Below, piece after piece: positions 1 to 10,400 of a stretch of 64,000 nucleotides of DNA; the stretch's first letter is position 1, and each line of letters starts with the position of its first letter. Under the pieces are notes generated by a model. That model was given only the letters and a program-made list of their open reading frames with translations. It was not told the origin of the DNA and ran no database searches. A program made the translations under genes and the position numbers. The DNA lies in NCBI GenBank assembly GCA_001941135.1, contig MSHL01000042.1:1-64000 (forward strand). The letters run 5' to 3'. The stretch comes from Ruminococcus sp. Zagget11 (GTDB taxonomy: Bacteria > Bacillota > Clostridia > Oscillospirales > Ruminococcaceae).

Positions 1-3
1 CTT

Positions 4-354
4 CTATGCTGTCCGCCATCTGTTCTTATCCGTCACATGAAACTGCTTTTTATTGCCGATTTTGTTGCTCCTTGCCTCAAGCTCCGCCTCAACCTCGGCT
101 ATGTCCAATCCACGCTCCGCACAAAGCACACAGACATGATAAAATAAATCCGCTACCTCGTTCTTCAATTCGTTATTGTCGTTGTTCTTTGCGGCTATTA
201 CCATTTCGGTACATTCCTCACCGCACTTTTTGCATATCTTATCCACTCCCTTGGAGTAAAGATAACAGGTGTAAGAGCTTTCATCGGCTGTTCCGTTTTC
301 ATAATCAGCCTTACGGCTCATGCATACCTCGTAAAGTATATTAAGCTCGCTCAT
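4..354 (-). CDS. hisE: Phosphoribosyl-ATP pyrophosphatase
   Basis: Translation has MazG-like HisE signature (KKCGEECTEMVIAAKN..NELKNEVADLFYHVCVLCAERGLD); adjacent to hisI. Confidence 0.93.
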   Translation of the reverse strand: MSELNILYEVCMSRKADYENGTADESSYTCYLYSKGVDKICKKCGEECTEMVIAAKNNDNNELKNEVADLFYHVCVLCAERGLDIAEVEAELEARSNKIGNKKQFHVTDKNRWRTA

Positions 355-776
355 TTTATTTCCCTCTCATTCAGATTTATAAGTTTCATATTTTCCATAT
401 CCAATTCGCGGTAAAAGCAGTTGTTCGCCACGCCTTTATAGCTTGTGTGACAAATATTACCCTTATCGGGCAACACCTGATATACCAGTGAATTTTGCTC
501 GCAGTTCACAAAAATATGGCACAGGGTAAATGTATTACCCGACTCCGCTCCCTTGAACCAAAGCTTTTTCCTCGATGTACTCCAGAACACCGCCTTTTTC
601 AGCCTTATGGATTCACGCAGGGCTTCCTCGTTTACATATGCCACAAGGATAACCTCTTTTGTATCGTAATTCTGCACGGCAACGGGTATCACTTTATTTT
701 GCGGGTCAATCGACGCTATTTTGTCAAAATCCAGCATAAGGCTGTCCGTTTCTTCTATAAAGCCCATTTCTATCAC
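351..776 (-). CDS. hisI: Phosphoribosyl-AMP cyclohydrolase
   Basis: PRA-CH motifs ([42 protein letters not shown]). Confidence 0.93.
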   Translation of the reverse strand: MIEMGFIEETDSLMLDFDKIASIDPQNKVIPVAVQNYDTKEVILVAYVNEEALRESIRLKKAVFWSTSRKKLWFKGAESGNTFTLCHIFVNCEQNSLVYQVLPDKGNICHTSYKGVANNCFYRELDMENMKLINLNEREIK

Positions 777-1534
777 ACCATTCTCACGGGTATACCGTGT
801 TTCTTAAGCTCCGTCTTTACCTCGCCCACGGTAAGCTCTCCGTAGTGGAAAAGCGATGCCGCCAATGCCGCCGCCGAATTGGTCTTCTCAAAGACATCTG
901 TGAAATGCTCCAACGACCCGCAGCCTCCGCTGGCGATAACAGGAATTTTTACCACACTGCAAACCGCATTCAGCATATCGATATCGAATCCGCCCTTTAC
1001 GCCGTCGGTATCCATACTGGTAAGCAGTATTTCACCCGCGCCCAGGGCTTCAACCCTTTTAGCCCATTTCACTGCGTCCATCTGCATATCTATTCTGCCC
1101 CCGTTGATTACGACAGTATAATGACCGTCGGGACATTTTTTCGCGTCAATTGCGGTGACCACGCACTGACAGCCGAATATATCCGCCGCTTGGGAAATAA
1201 GCTGTGGATTTCTCACCGCCGCGGAATTTACCGAAACCTTGTCGGCGCCCGCTCTGAGTGTGTCACGAAAATCATCTATTGTACGTATTCCGCCGCCAAC
1301 GGTAAGGGGTACAAAGACCTTTTTCGCCGTTCGTCTTACAACGTCAAGCATTGTACCCCGACCCTCGTGGGAGGCGATTATATCGAGGAAAACGATCTCG
1401 TCCGCGCCCTGTGCGTCATATGCGGCGGCACATTCCACGGGGTCGCCCACTTCTTTTATTCCGACGAAATTTACACCCTTGACGACCTTTCCCTCCCGCA
1501 CATCAAGGCAAGGTATAATTCTCTTTGCAAGCAT
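773..1534 (-). CDS. hisF: Imidazole glycerol phosphate synthase cyclase subunit
   Basis: [24 protein letters not shown]-terminus and (beta/alpha)8 motifs typical of HisF. Confidence 0.97.
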   Translation of the reverse strand: MLAKRIIPCLDVREGKVVKGVNFVGIKEVGDPVECAAAYDAQGADEIVFLDIIASHEGRGTMLDVVRRTAKKVFVPLTVGGGIRTIDDFRDTLRAGADKVSVNSAAVRNPQLISQAADIFGCQCVVTAIDAKKCPDGHYTVVINGGRIDMQMDAVKWAKRVEALGAGEILLTSMDTDGVKGGFDIDMLNAVCSVVKIPVIASGGCGSLEHFTDVFEKTNSAAALAASLFHYGELTVGEVKTELKKHGIPVRMV

Positions 1535-1550
1535 ATTAAATTCCTCCTGA

Positions 1551-1785
1551 ATAGAAAATAGAAATTAGAGAATAGAGCGGTCTGTGACCGCAGCCACCGC
1601 CTCAACCGCCGCCTTTAGATATTCTTGAATTGCCCTGCTTTATTGCCCGCCTTTAACCGTCGGTTGGCTTACTTGCGCTCTTCAAGAACGGCAAAAAGCA
1701 TTGCGTAGCTATGCACGGCGGTTGAGGCGGTGGCAGCGGGAACACCCCGCCCGCCCAAATCTATCCTCTTACTTCTATTTTCTAT
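1551..1785. repeat. Long inverted-repeat (MITE/REP-like) intergenic element between hisH and hisF
   Basis: Outer arms 1551-1576 vs 1760-1785 (23/26 complementary) and inner arms 1588-1611 vs 1716-1739 (CCGCAGCCACCGCCTCAACCGCCG / CGGCGGTTGAGGCGGTGGCAGCGG, 23/24 complementary); additional TTCTTGAA/TTCAAGAA inside. Confidence 0.7.
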
Positions 1786-2386
1786 CTTCCATTAAAGCTG
1801 CAAAATTCTTCAATATTGCAAGCCCCGTCTTACTGCTTTTTTCGGGGTGGAACTGGCAGCCGTACACATTGCCCTTTGCGGCAAGCGCCGTAACCATGTC
1901 CCCGTATTCGCAGTATGCCATAAGGTTTTCATCTGCGCACTTTGCCCCGTAGGAATGAACGAAATATACATATTCATCATCGGAAAGACCGTGCAGCAGC
2001 GGACAATCATGATTTACAATAAGCTTATTCCAGCCGATATGGGGAATTGACAGCCCCTCGGGACGCATTAGCTCCACACTTCCCTCAATCAGCCCCAAGC
2101 CCTCCGTTTCCTCAAATTCATATCCCTTTGAGAAAAGCATTTGCATACCAAGACATATCCCCAACAGCGGTTTTTCCTCCGCCTGCTCCTTGATGGTTTC
2201 CACAAGGTTCGCCTGTTCAAGCTGCTTCATCGCCCACGGAAAAGCACCCACTCCCGGAAGTATCATTCCGTCAGCCGACTCTATTTCACCCTTGTCCTTG
2301 GTAAGGACGGCAGGCAGTCCCAAATAATCACAGGCATTTTTCACGGAAAATATATTTCCCGCACCGTAATCGATAATCGCAATCAT
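1775..2386 (-). CDS. hisH: Imidazole glycerol phosphate synthase glutamine amidotransferase subunit
   Basis: MIAIIDYGAGNIFSVKNAC, GICLGMQMLF, CQFHPEKSS triad-type GATase I motifs. Confidence 0.96.
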   Translation of the reverse strand: MIAIIDYGAGNIFSVKNACDYLGLPAVLTKDKGEIESADGMILPGVGAFPWAMKQLEQANLVETIKEQAEEKPLLGICLGMQMLFSKGYEFEETEGLGLIEGSVELMRPEGLSIPHIGWNKLIVNHDCPLLHGLSDDEYVYFVHSYGAKCADENLMAYCEYGDMVTALAAKGNVYGCQFHPEKSSKTGLAILKNFAALMEDRK

Positions 2387-2388
2387 CT

Positions 2389-2982
2389 TTAAAGCACCCC
2401 TTTTGTGGACAGAAGCATATCGTCACCGTTGTACGCACACGCCTTTGCAAGAGCATGGGCGAAAGCCTTGAATAAAGCCTCCATCTTGTGGTGGTCGTTT
2501 TTGCCGTAAGGGCACTTCAAATGCAATGTAATACCCGCATTAAAGGCGAATGCCCTGAAAAATTCCTCCGTAAGGCAGTTGTCGTAATCCCCTGTTCGGC
2601 TGTCGCTGTAATCACATTCAAACACAATAAAGGGTCTGTTGCTTATATCCAGACAGCAAAATCCAAGGCTTTCGTCCATGGGAATAAATGCTGTTCCGTA
2701 GCGATTAATACCCTTTGCGCTTCCGAGAGCCTTTTTAAAAGCCATTCCCAGCACAATGCCCGCATCCTCCACGGAGTGATGACCGTCAACGTACAAATCG
2801 CCCTCAACAGCCATATCTAAGTCAAACCCCGAATGAACGCTAAATGCTGTCAGCATATGGTCAAAAAAGCCTATTCCCGTATCAATATTGTGCTTGCCGC
2901 TGCCATCAAGGTTTATGGAAACGGATATATCGGTTTCATTGGTTTTACGGGAAACGGCTGCTCTTCTTGAAAAGTCCTCCAT
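2389..2982 (-). CDS. hisB: Imidazoleglycerol-phosphate dehydratase
   Basis: GIGFFDHMLTAFSVHSGFDL, DGHHSVEDAGIVLG, KCPYGKNDHHKMEALFKAFA motifs. Confidence 0.96.
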   Translation of the reverse strand: MEDFSRRAAVSRKTNETDISVSINLDGSGKHNIDTGIGFFDHMLTAFSVHSGFDLDMAVEGDLYVDGHHSVEDAGIVLGMAFKKALGSAKGINRYGTAFIPMDESLGFCCLDISNRPFIVFECDYSDSRTGDYDNCLTEEFFRAFAFNAGITLHLKCPYGKNDHHKMEALFKAFAHALAKACAYNGDDMLLSTKGVL

Positions 2983-2994
2983 AAAAATACCTCC

Positions 2995-4065
2995 CTATTC
3001 CTCCGTGTAGTCCGCGGCAAGAATTTTTTCAAGCTCCGTTAAGAATATTTCGTCCTCCTCCAAAGTACCCGCCGTAACACGGAAATATGACCCAAGACAG
3101 TATACGGATATGGATTTCTCCAGCAGCTTATCGCATATCATCTCGGACACCGAGGACTTGACGAAAACAAAGTTTGTAACGGAGTCATATACCTTTTCCA
3201 GTGCGGAATACTTTTTGGAAAGAGCGTGCAGCCTGCTTTGAAGCAGCTTGCGGCTCTCAATGATCTCAACGGTATGCTCGCTGATAAGCGCCTTGTTTTT
3301 CAGTACCGCACTGCAAACAGCCTGTGTAAGGGAATTGACGTTATAGGGTGATTTTACCGTTCTAAGGGCGGTGCTTATATTCTCTCCCGCCACGGCAAAG
3401 CCCAATCGCAGTCCCGCCATGCCCATAGCCTTTGAACAGGTTTTCAGCACCACAAGATTATCGTATTCGTCCACCAAATCCATAACCGATTCGCCGTAAA
3501 AGTCCATATACGCTTCATCGATGACCACAAGGCAGAACACGTTTTTGACAAGACGCACCACGTCCTCACGGCTAAGTCCCAGCGATGTGGGATTGCAGGG
3601 GTTGGAGAAGATAAGCGCCTTTACATCGTGGGTGTTGCAGTAATCTATAACCTTTCCCACATTTATCTGCAAGGAATTATCCTTTGGAAGATTGGTGATT
3701 TTCGCCTCGTAGAGATACCCGTAAAACGCATACATGGAGAAGTCGGGGGAAAGAGTAACCACCATATCGTCCTTTTCGATAAAGGCACTGAGCAGTATAC
3801 TTATCATCTCGTCAGAGCCGTTGGCGGCAGTGACATATTCCGGTCGAATACCGTAATACTGTGCAAACCTTATCACTACCTCCGCCGCGGTGGGATCGGG
3901 GTAGCGGTTAAAGCTGACGTTCTTCACCGCTTCGGCAATTTCGTCCACCATTTCACGGCTTATATCAAAGCATGATTCGTTTGCGTCCAGTTTAATGTCG
4001 TAGTACTTGTAAACAGCCTCGTAAGGCTCTATCTTGCGGATTTTCTTATTAAGCTCATAAGACAC
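2995..4065 (-). CDS. hisC: Histidinol-phosphate aminotransferase
   Basis: Class I/II PLP aminotransferase (LDANES..., NGSDEMI, SNPCNPT, KTCSKAMGMAGLRLGF) in his operon. Confidence 0.94.
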   Translation of the reverse strand: MSYELNKKIRKIEPYEAVYKYYDIKLDANESCFDISREMVDEIAEAVKNVSFNRYPDPTAAEVVIRFAQYYGIRPEYVTAANGSDEMISILLSAFIEKDDMVVTLSPDFSMYAFYGYLYEAKITNLPKDNSLQINVGKVIDYCNTHDVKALIFSNPCNPTSLGLSREDVVRLVKNVFCLVVIDEAYMDFYGESVMDLVDEYDNLVVLKTCSKAMGMAGLRLGFAVAGENISTALRTVKSPYNVNSLTQAVCSAVLKNKALISEHTVEIIESRKLLQSRLHALSKKYSALEKVYDSVTNFVFVKSSVSEMICDKLLEKSISVYCLGSYFRVTAGTLEEDEIFLTELEKILAADYTEE

Positions 4066-4095
4066 TGTTATCTACCCTCCGAACATAAATCAGCT

Positions 4096-5382
4096 TTATT
4101 CAAATCTCACCTTAATTGCGTGAGCGTGGGCGGTAAGACCCTCCCTGTCGGCTACGGTAACTATATCGTCCTTAGCGTCCAGAAGCGCCTGCTCGGTGTA
4201 ATATATAAACTGTGACCGCTTTGTAAAGCTGTTTACGGAAAGAGGGGAGAAAAATCTTGCCGTACCTCCTGTGGGAAGAACGTGGTTAGGTCCCGCAAAG
4301 TAATCTCCCAAGGGCTCGGGACTGTATTTACCCATAAACACAGAACCTGCGTTGTCCACCTTACCAAGCCATGACATGGGATTATCCACCATAAGCTCCA
4401 AATGCTCGGGGGCAAGGGAGTTGGCAAGCTCCACAGCCTTATCCACGCTCTCGGTAACAATTACCGCACCAAAGCTGTCGATAGATGCGCGGATAATATC
4501 CTTTCTCTCCAGTGCAGTCATCTGTTTTTCAAGCTCCTCAATGGTCTTGTCGGCAATTTCCTCGCTGTCGGTAATAAGTATTGCGCTTGCGATTTTATCA
4601 TGCTCCGCTTGGGACATAAGATCCGCCGCGCAGAAAACGGGATTGGCGGTTTTATCCGCAACAATAAGTATTTCACTGGGACCCGCTATCATATCTATAT
4701 CAACCTTGCCGTAAAGAAGCTTCTTGGCAGTGGCAACAAATATATTTCCGGGACCCACTATCTTATCCACTCTCGGTATAGCGTCCGTGCCGTAAGCAAG
4801 AGCCGCCACAGCCTGCGCGCCCCCGCACATGAATACCCTGTCCACTCCCGCAATTGCGGCAGCGGCAAGTATATCGGGATTGGGCTTTCCGTCCTTTCCG
4901 GGAGGGGTTGTCATAATAATTTCCTTTACCCCCGCAATCTTTGCGGGAACAGCGTTCATAAGCACGCTGGAGGGATATGCGGCAGTCCCTCCGGGAACAT
5001 ACAGCCCCACCCTTTCAAGACCGCGGACTCTCTGACCCAGTATACAGCCATTGCCCTTAGGATCGATAAAGCTCTGCTCTTTCTGCCTGTTGTGAAATTC
5101 GGAAATATTCTCCATGCAGTTGAGAAGTGCGGTGGTGAAATCGCTGTCCGCATTTGTAAGGGCATCGTTAATCACATCACGGGGAACTTCATAATATTCG
5201 GGCAGCTTGCCGTCGAATTTCAGAGTATATTCCTTAACAGCCTCATCGCCCTTTTCCCTAACATTTTCTATAATATCCGAAACAATCTGGGAAATCTTCT
5301 TATCCGTTTCGCCGTTCCGCTTTTCCACCTCTTTGAGAAAGCTTTTCTCGGTAGTACCGTCGGCTATTATTTTTTTTATCAT
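4096..5382 (-). CDS. hisD: Histidinol dehydrogenase
   Basis: YVPGGTAAYPSSVLMNAVPAKIAGV, GPGNIFVATAKK, GPNHVLPTGGTARFFSPLSV motifs. Confidence 0.97.
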   Translation of the reverse strand: MIKKIIADGTTEKSFLKEVEKRNGETDKKISQIVSDIIENVREKGDEAVKEYTLKFDGKLPEYYEVPRDVINDALTNADSDFTTALLNCMENISEFHNRQKEQSFIDPKGNGCILGQRVRGLERVGLYVPGGTAAYPSSVLMNAVPAKIAGVKEIIMTTPPGKDGKPNPDILAAAAIAGVDRVFMCGGAQAVAALAYGTDAIPRVDKIVGPGNIFVATAKKLLYGKVDIDMIAGPSEILIVADKTANPVFCAADLMSQAEHDKIASAILITDSEEIADKTIEELEKQMTALERKDIIRASIDSFGAVIVTESVDKAVELANSLAPEHLELMVDNPMSWLGKVDNAGSVFMGKYSPEPLGDYFAGPNHVLPTGGTARFFSPLSVNSFTKRSQFIYYTEQALLDAKDDIVTVADREGLTAHAHAIKVRFE

Positions 5383-5397
5383 TGCTCCGTAAACCTC

Positions 5398-6033
5398 CTA
5401 TTCCTTTGTCTTTTCCTCAATCTCCGCAATCAGAGCCTCAATCTCCGATTTTCTCAGCTTCAGTGAAACCATATTCGCTATGAGCCTTGCGGAAATGGGG
5501 CATATTTCCTCGTACACCTCAAGACCGTTTTCCTTAAGGGTTGTACCCGTTTCAACTATATCCACAATCGCATGGGACAGTCCGAGAAGAGGTGCAAGCT
5601 CCACGCTTCCCTCAATCTTGACTATATCCACGTCCATATTCTTTTTCTCGAAAAACGAACGGGCTACATTGGGGTATTTTGTGGCAATCGTCTTTACTCC
5701 GTAGCCGCCGTAAAAGCTTCCGCCCTTTTTACCCGCAAGGGCAAATCTGCATCTTCCGAAGCCTAAATCGGAAAGCTCAAAGAACTTGCCGCCCATTTCC
5801 ATTATGGTATCCTTGCCCACAACGCCCAAATCGCAAACGCCGTTTTCCACATAGGTAATTACGTCCGCCGCCTTTGCAAGAACAACCTCAATCGAATCTC
5901 CCACAGGGAGAATAAGCCGTCTGCCCTTATCCCTTATGGCGGAGCAGTCATATCCCAGCTTTTCGAGAAGTCCCACTGTATCCTTTTCAAGTCTGCCCTT
6001 GGTAAGGGCAATTCTTATAGGTCTGTTTTCCAC
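5398..6033 (-). CDS. hisG: ATP phosphoribosyltransferase catalytic subunit, short form
   Basis: RIALTKGRLEKDTV... 211 aa short-form HisG, consistent with adjacent hisZ. Confidence 0.95.
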   Translation of the reverse strand: MENRPIRIALTKGRLEKDTVGLLEKLGYDCSAIRDKGRRLILPVGDSIEVVLAKAADVITYVENGVCDLGVVGKDTIMEMGGKFFELSDLGFGRCRFALAGKKGGSFYGGYGVKTIATKYPNVARSFFEKKNMDVDIVKIEGSVELAPLLGLSHAIVDIVETGTTLKENGLEVYEEICPISARLIANMVSLKLRKSEIEALIAEIEEKTKE

Positions 6034-6051
6034 TGAAAAATTTCCCCCAAT

Positions 6052-7242
6052 CTATTCCTCGGTTACACTGTTGTCGGAAACAATCTCTATCCGTGAAATT
6101 CCCTTTTCCACAGCATAGGCTCTTGCCTCCTCAATGGTTTCCGCAACGCTGTTTTCGGCAGTCACACCGCTTTCGCACAGCTTACGGCAAAGATTAAGCG
6201 CCTTTGCCTCGCAGCCCTGCTCACCGAAAACAAGCACCTCACATGGGCTTAGCTCACAGCCGCAATGCTTTTTGTACGACTCCGCAGCGGCGTTCACATT
6301 AACCGCAAATCCCGCAGCGGGGACATCGTAACCGAATTCATTAAGCAGACCGTCATACCGTCCGCCCGAAATAACTGCGTCCGCACACCCTGCAATATAT
6401 CCCTTGATGACCGTCCCCGTATAGTAATCCATACGGTTTACCAGTCCCAAATCAATGGTTATTTCCACATCAAAGCCCAGTCTGCACGCTTGACTGTAGA
6501 TATCCCTAAGCTCCTCCAATACCTGCTTTAGCTCATCGTCCTCGTAAAGCACAGCCGCCGACTCGAATACCTCCTCGCCGCCAAACAGCCTTGGCAAGAG
6601 CTTTAAAGTCTTTGCGGCACGATTATCCCCGAAGCTGTCAAGGACATCGTTAAGAACAGGGTAATTCTTTACCTCAATCAGCGAGCGTATCTGCTCAACC
6701 TCATCATATGTAGCGCCAAGGAGTGCCACAAGCCTTTTGAAAAAGCCTATATGACCGATTTCAAGCCTTGCTCCGCTTCTGTGGCAGAATGTCAGTGCTT
6801 CCAGCGCATTCGCAATTATCTCCAAATCCGCTCTCTTTGAGGACGAGCCTATAAGCTCAATTCCCGTCTGGCGGATTTCATCACTGCGCCCTCTCATACC
6901 AGGTCTGCTTCTGAATACGCTCTGGCTGTAGCAAAGTCTGATGGGCAGTGACTGGGTTCTCAGCCTTGTAGCGGCAAGCCTAGCTATAGGCATGGTGGAA
7001 TCGGGGCGAACCACGAGAAGCCGATTTTTTGCATCGGTCAGCTTATAAAGGGTTTCTTGGGGAAAATAGCGTGACTTCATGTTAAAAACATCGTAAAATT
7101 CAAGTCCCGGTGTCATAACCTGTGAATATCCCTTTGCCTTGAATATACCCTGTAAACCGTTCTCAACCGCTGTAACGGCTGAACAGTCCTCAAACAGTAA
7201 ATCCCTCGTTCCCTCCGGGGTAATTAAATCATAGCTTTTCAT
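6052..7242 (-). CDS. hisZ: ATP phosphoribosyltransferase regulatory subunit
   Basis: HisRS-like class II fold (TPEGTRDLLFEDC, RPDSTMPIARLAATRL, GGRYDGLLNEFG) without anticodon-binding domain; next to short hisG. Confidence 0.92.
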   Translation of the reverse strand: MKSYDLITPEGTRDLLFEDCSAVTAVENGLQGIFKAKGYSQVMTPGLEFYDVFNMKSRYFPQETLYKLTDAKNRLLVVRPDSTMPIARLAATRLRTQSLPIRLCYSQSVFRSRPGMRGRSDEIRQTGIELIGSSSKRADLEIIANALEALTFCHRSGARLEIGHIGFFKRLVALLGATYDEVEQIRSLIEVKNYPVLNDVLDSFGDNRAAKTLKLLPRLFGGEEVFESAAVLYEDDELKQVLEELRDIYSQACRLGFDVEITIDLGLVNRMDYYTGTVIKGYIAGCADAVISGGRYDGLLNEFGYDVPAAGFAVNVNAAAESYKKHCGCELSPCEVLVFGEQGCEAKALNLCRKLCESGVTAENSVAETIEEARAYAVEKGISRIEIVSDNSVTEE

Positions 7243-7302
7243 TTATACTCTCCTACTTTATTGCATTAAAGTGATAATGCGGTATCATGCTATCACAACA
7301 AA

Positions 7303-7331
7303 ATGATACCATATGCCGCAGCTTTTGTCAA
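7303..7331 (-). promoter_or_regulatory. Putative sigma-A promoter of his operon with overlapping palindromes
   Basis: Minus strand TTGACA-17 nt-TATCAT; GGTATCAT (7281-7288)/ATGATACC (7303-7310) inverted repeat overlaps the -10. Confidence 0.6.
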
Positions 7332-7423
7332 GTCAATCCCGAAACGCCGAATATTTTTCGGCTATTACAACAACCTGTTCCGAATTTCGGCAGTGATTTT
7401 TGTAAAAATAGTCTATTACATCT

Positions 7424-10400
7424 CTAAAATAGGGATATTTGCGCAGTCTTGGGAAGATCGCCCATTGCCCCTATGCTTTCAAGTGTTTCAATGATAGTTG
7501 CCGAAACACCGCTCTTTTCCTGAAGCTCCTCAATGGAGATAAAATCTCCCTCGTGGACAGCCTTGTACAGATATTTTGCGGCATTTTCTCCCACGCCCTT
7601 TACGGAGCAGAAAGGCAGCCTTATTTTGCCGTCCTCCACCACGTATTTTGTGGCGTGGGACTTGTAAATATCTATCGGCAGGAAGCTGTACCCTCTCGCC
7701 ATCATCTCGTTTACGATAAGCAGCATATCATACGTGCCGTCGTCCTTTGCGGTTTTATCATTTCCCTTAGCCTTGATAGCAGCCATCTTTGCCTTTACCG
7801 CATCTCTACCCATTATAGCCGTTTCCGCATCGAAGTCCTCACCTCTTACGGTAAATACCGTAGCGTAAAATTCCAAGGGGTAATATACCTTGTACCAAGC
7901 AAGCTTGTTGGCGGCAATTACATATGCAGCCGCATGGGCTTTCGGGAACATATATTTTATCTTCAGACAGCTGTCTATATACCACTCGGGCACATCATGC
8001 TCCCGCATAGTCTGTTTCATTTCCTCGGTAAGAAGCTTGGGAGCTTTTCCCTTACGGGTAATCTCCATTATCTGGAACGAAAGGCTCGGGTCAACGCCGT
8101 GATAAATAAGATATGTCATAATACCATCACGACAGCCTATAACCTCGGAAATGGTACAGGTGCCGTTTCTGATAAGATCCTGGGCATTTCCCAGCCATAC
8201 GTCCGTACCGTGGGAGAGTCCCGAAATTTGCAGCAAATCGGAGAACTTGGTGGGCTTTGCCTCCACAAGCATCTGCATAGCAAATCCCGTACCCATCTCG
8301 GGAATAGCCAGCGTTCCCGTCTGCCAGCCTATATCCTCGGCGGTAACGCCAAGAGCCTCGGGCGAAAGATAAAGGCTCATAACCTTTTCATCCGCCGTGA
8401 AAATATCCTTTGTCATTACACCCGTCATATCCTCCAAATGCTTATAAAGTGTGGGTACATCGTGACCCAGCTCATCAAGCTTGAGTATGGTATCATGGAG
8501 GGAATGGAAGTCAAAGTGGGTTGTAACTATATCCGACTTGGGATCTTCGGCAGGATGCTGAACAGCTGTGAAATCGTAAACCTCGTAATCGGAGGGAACA
8601 ACGACCATTCCTCCGGGGTGCTGACCTGTGGTACGCTTTACGCCCGTACAGCCCAGTGCAAGCCGACTTACCTCCGCCTTGGAAACGTGCTGTCCCGTAT
8701 CCTCAAGATAATGCTGAACATAACCGAACGCGGTCTTTTCCATTACCGCAGATATAGTACCCGCCTTGAACACGTTTTCACTACCGAAAAGGGTTTCTGT
8801 ATATTTATGCGCTTGGGACTGGTATTCGCCCGAAAAATTAAGGTCGATATCGGGGGCTTTTTCGCCGTGAAATCCCAAAAATGTTTCAAAGGGAATATCG
8901 TGACCGTCCCTTATATAATCCACACCGCACACGGGGCACTTTTTCGGAGGCATATCATAACCCGAACCGTACTCGCCGTTTGTAAAAAATTCGCTGCGAT
9001 GACACTTGGGACAAAGATAATGGGGCGGCAGTGAATTAACCTCGGAAATTCCCGACATATTGGCAACAAAGGACGATCCCACAGAACCTCTCGAACCAAC
9101 CTGATAGCCATTTTCATTGGAATTTGCAACCAGCTTTTGGGCAATCATATAAAGAACCGCAAATCCGTTCTTTATGATAGAGCCAAGCTCCTTATCCAGT
9201 CTTTCCCTCACTATATCGGGCAGCGGATCTCCGTAAACCGCTTTAGCCCTTTCCCATGTAATACGGGGCAGCTCCTCCTCGGCATTATCCATACTGGGTG
9301 TAAATGTTCCGGGAGGGATCGGCTGTATATCAGGGTCTACCATATCGGCGATTTTATTGGTATTGGTCACGCAAACCTCGTAAGCCTTTTCCTCGCCCAG
9401 ATATTGAAATTCAGCCAGCATCTCCTCGGTGGTTCTAAGGTAAAGGGGCGGCTGATGCTCCGCATCGTCAAACTTGTCGTACATAAGTATTTTCCTGAAA
9501 ACAGAGTCCTCTGGATTCATAAAATGCACGTCACAGGTAGCGACCACAGGTATATCCAGTGCATCGCCAAGCTCCACTATTTTGCGGTTAAGCTCCTGCA
9601 AATCCTCAACCGAGTTAATATCCTCGTAATCCTCGTCCCTTATAAGAAACTCGTTGTTGGGTATAGGCTGTATCTCCAGGTAATCGTAAAAGGAGGCTAT
9701 TTTGCAAAGCACGTCCCAAGGTCTGCCCTCACGGACAGCCGTATACAATTCACCCTGCTCGCAGGCACTTCCGATAATAAGTCCCTCTCTGTGCTTTATA
9801 AGCTGTGACATGGGTATTCTCGGTCGGCGGCTGTAGTAGTTCAGGTGACCCATAGAAACCAGCTTGTACAGATTTTTAAGTCCCGCATTGTTTTTCACAA
9901 GGATAATCTGGTGATAGGGCTTCAGCTTTTTCAGGTCAACATTCTTCATGCAGACATTTATCTCGCTGATCCTTGTAATTCTGCTCTCGTCCATAAGCCT
10001 CTGGGCAAGCTTTACAAAAATCCTCGCAAGCATTCTTGCGTCCTCATAGGCTCTGTGGTGGTCAAATTCACCCAGTCCCAAATGCTTTGCAACTATATCC
10101 AGCTTATGCTTTTTCAGTTCGGGAAGCATACTGCGGCACAGCACCACCGTATCGATAACGGAAAAGCGGAAATCTATACCGTACCTTTCGCAGGCTGTCT
10201 TGATAAACGACGTGTCAAATCCCGCATTGTGGGCGATAAGCACGGGATTTTCCCCGCAAAACTCCACAAATTTCCGAAGTGCCTCCTCTTGGCCGGGCGC
10301 GTCCTTGACCATTTCATCGGTAATTCCCGTCAGCTTTACCACCCTTTCGGGAATAGGCTTTTCAGGGTTTGCAAAGGTGGAGAAATTCTCCCCCAGCTCC

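Noticed and set aside
797-1561. Long plus-strand ORF (254 aa) opposite hisF
   Set aside because: Antisense shadow of a clearly conserved gene; low-complexity, no recognisable domain or RBS logic. Same reasoning for the many long ORFs antisense to hisD, polC, mutL, rluD and transketolase.
7243-7423. His-specific T-box leader upstream of hisZ
   Set aside because: No T-box antiterminator sequence or terminator hairpin found; the leader is short and contains only the promoter and palindromes.
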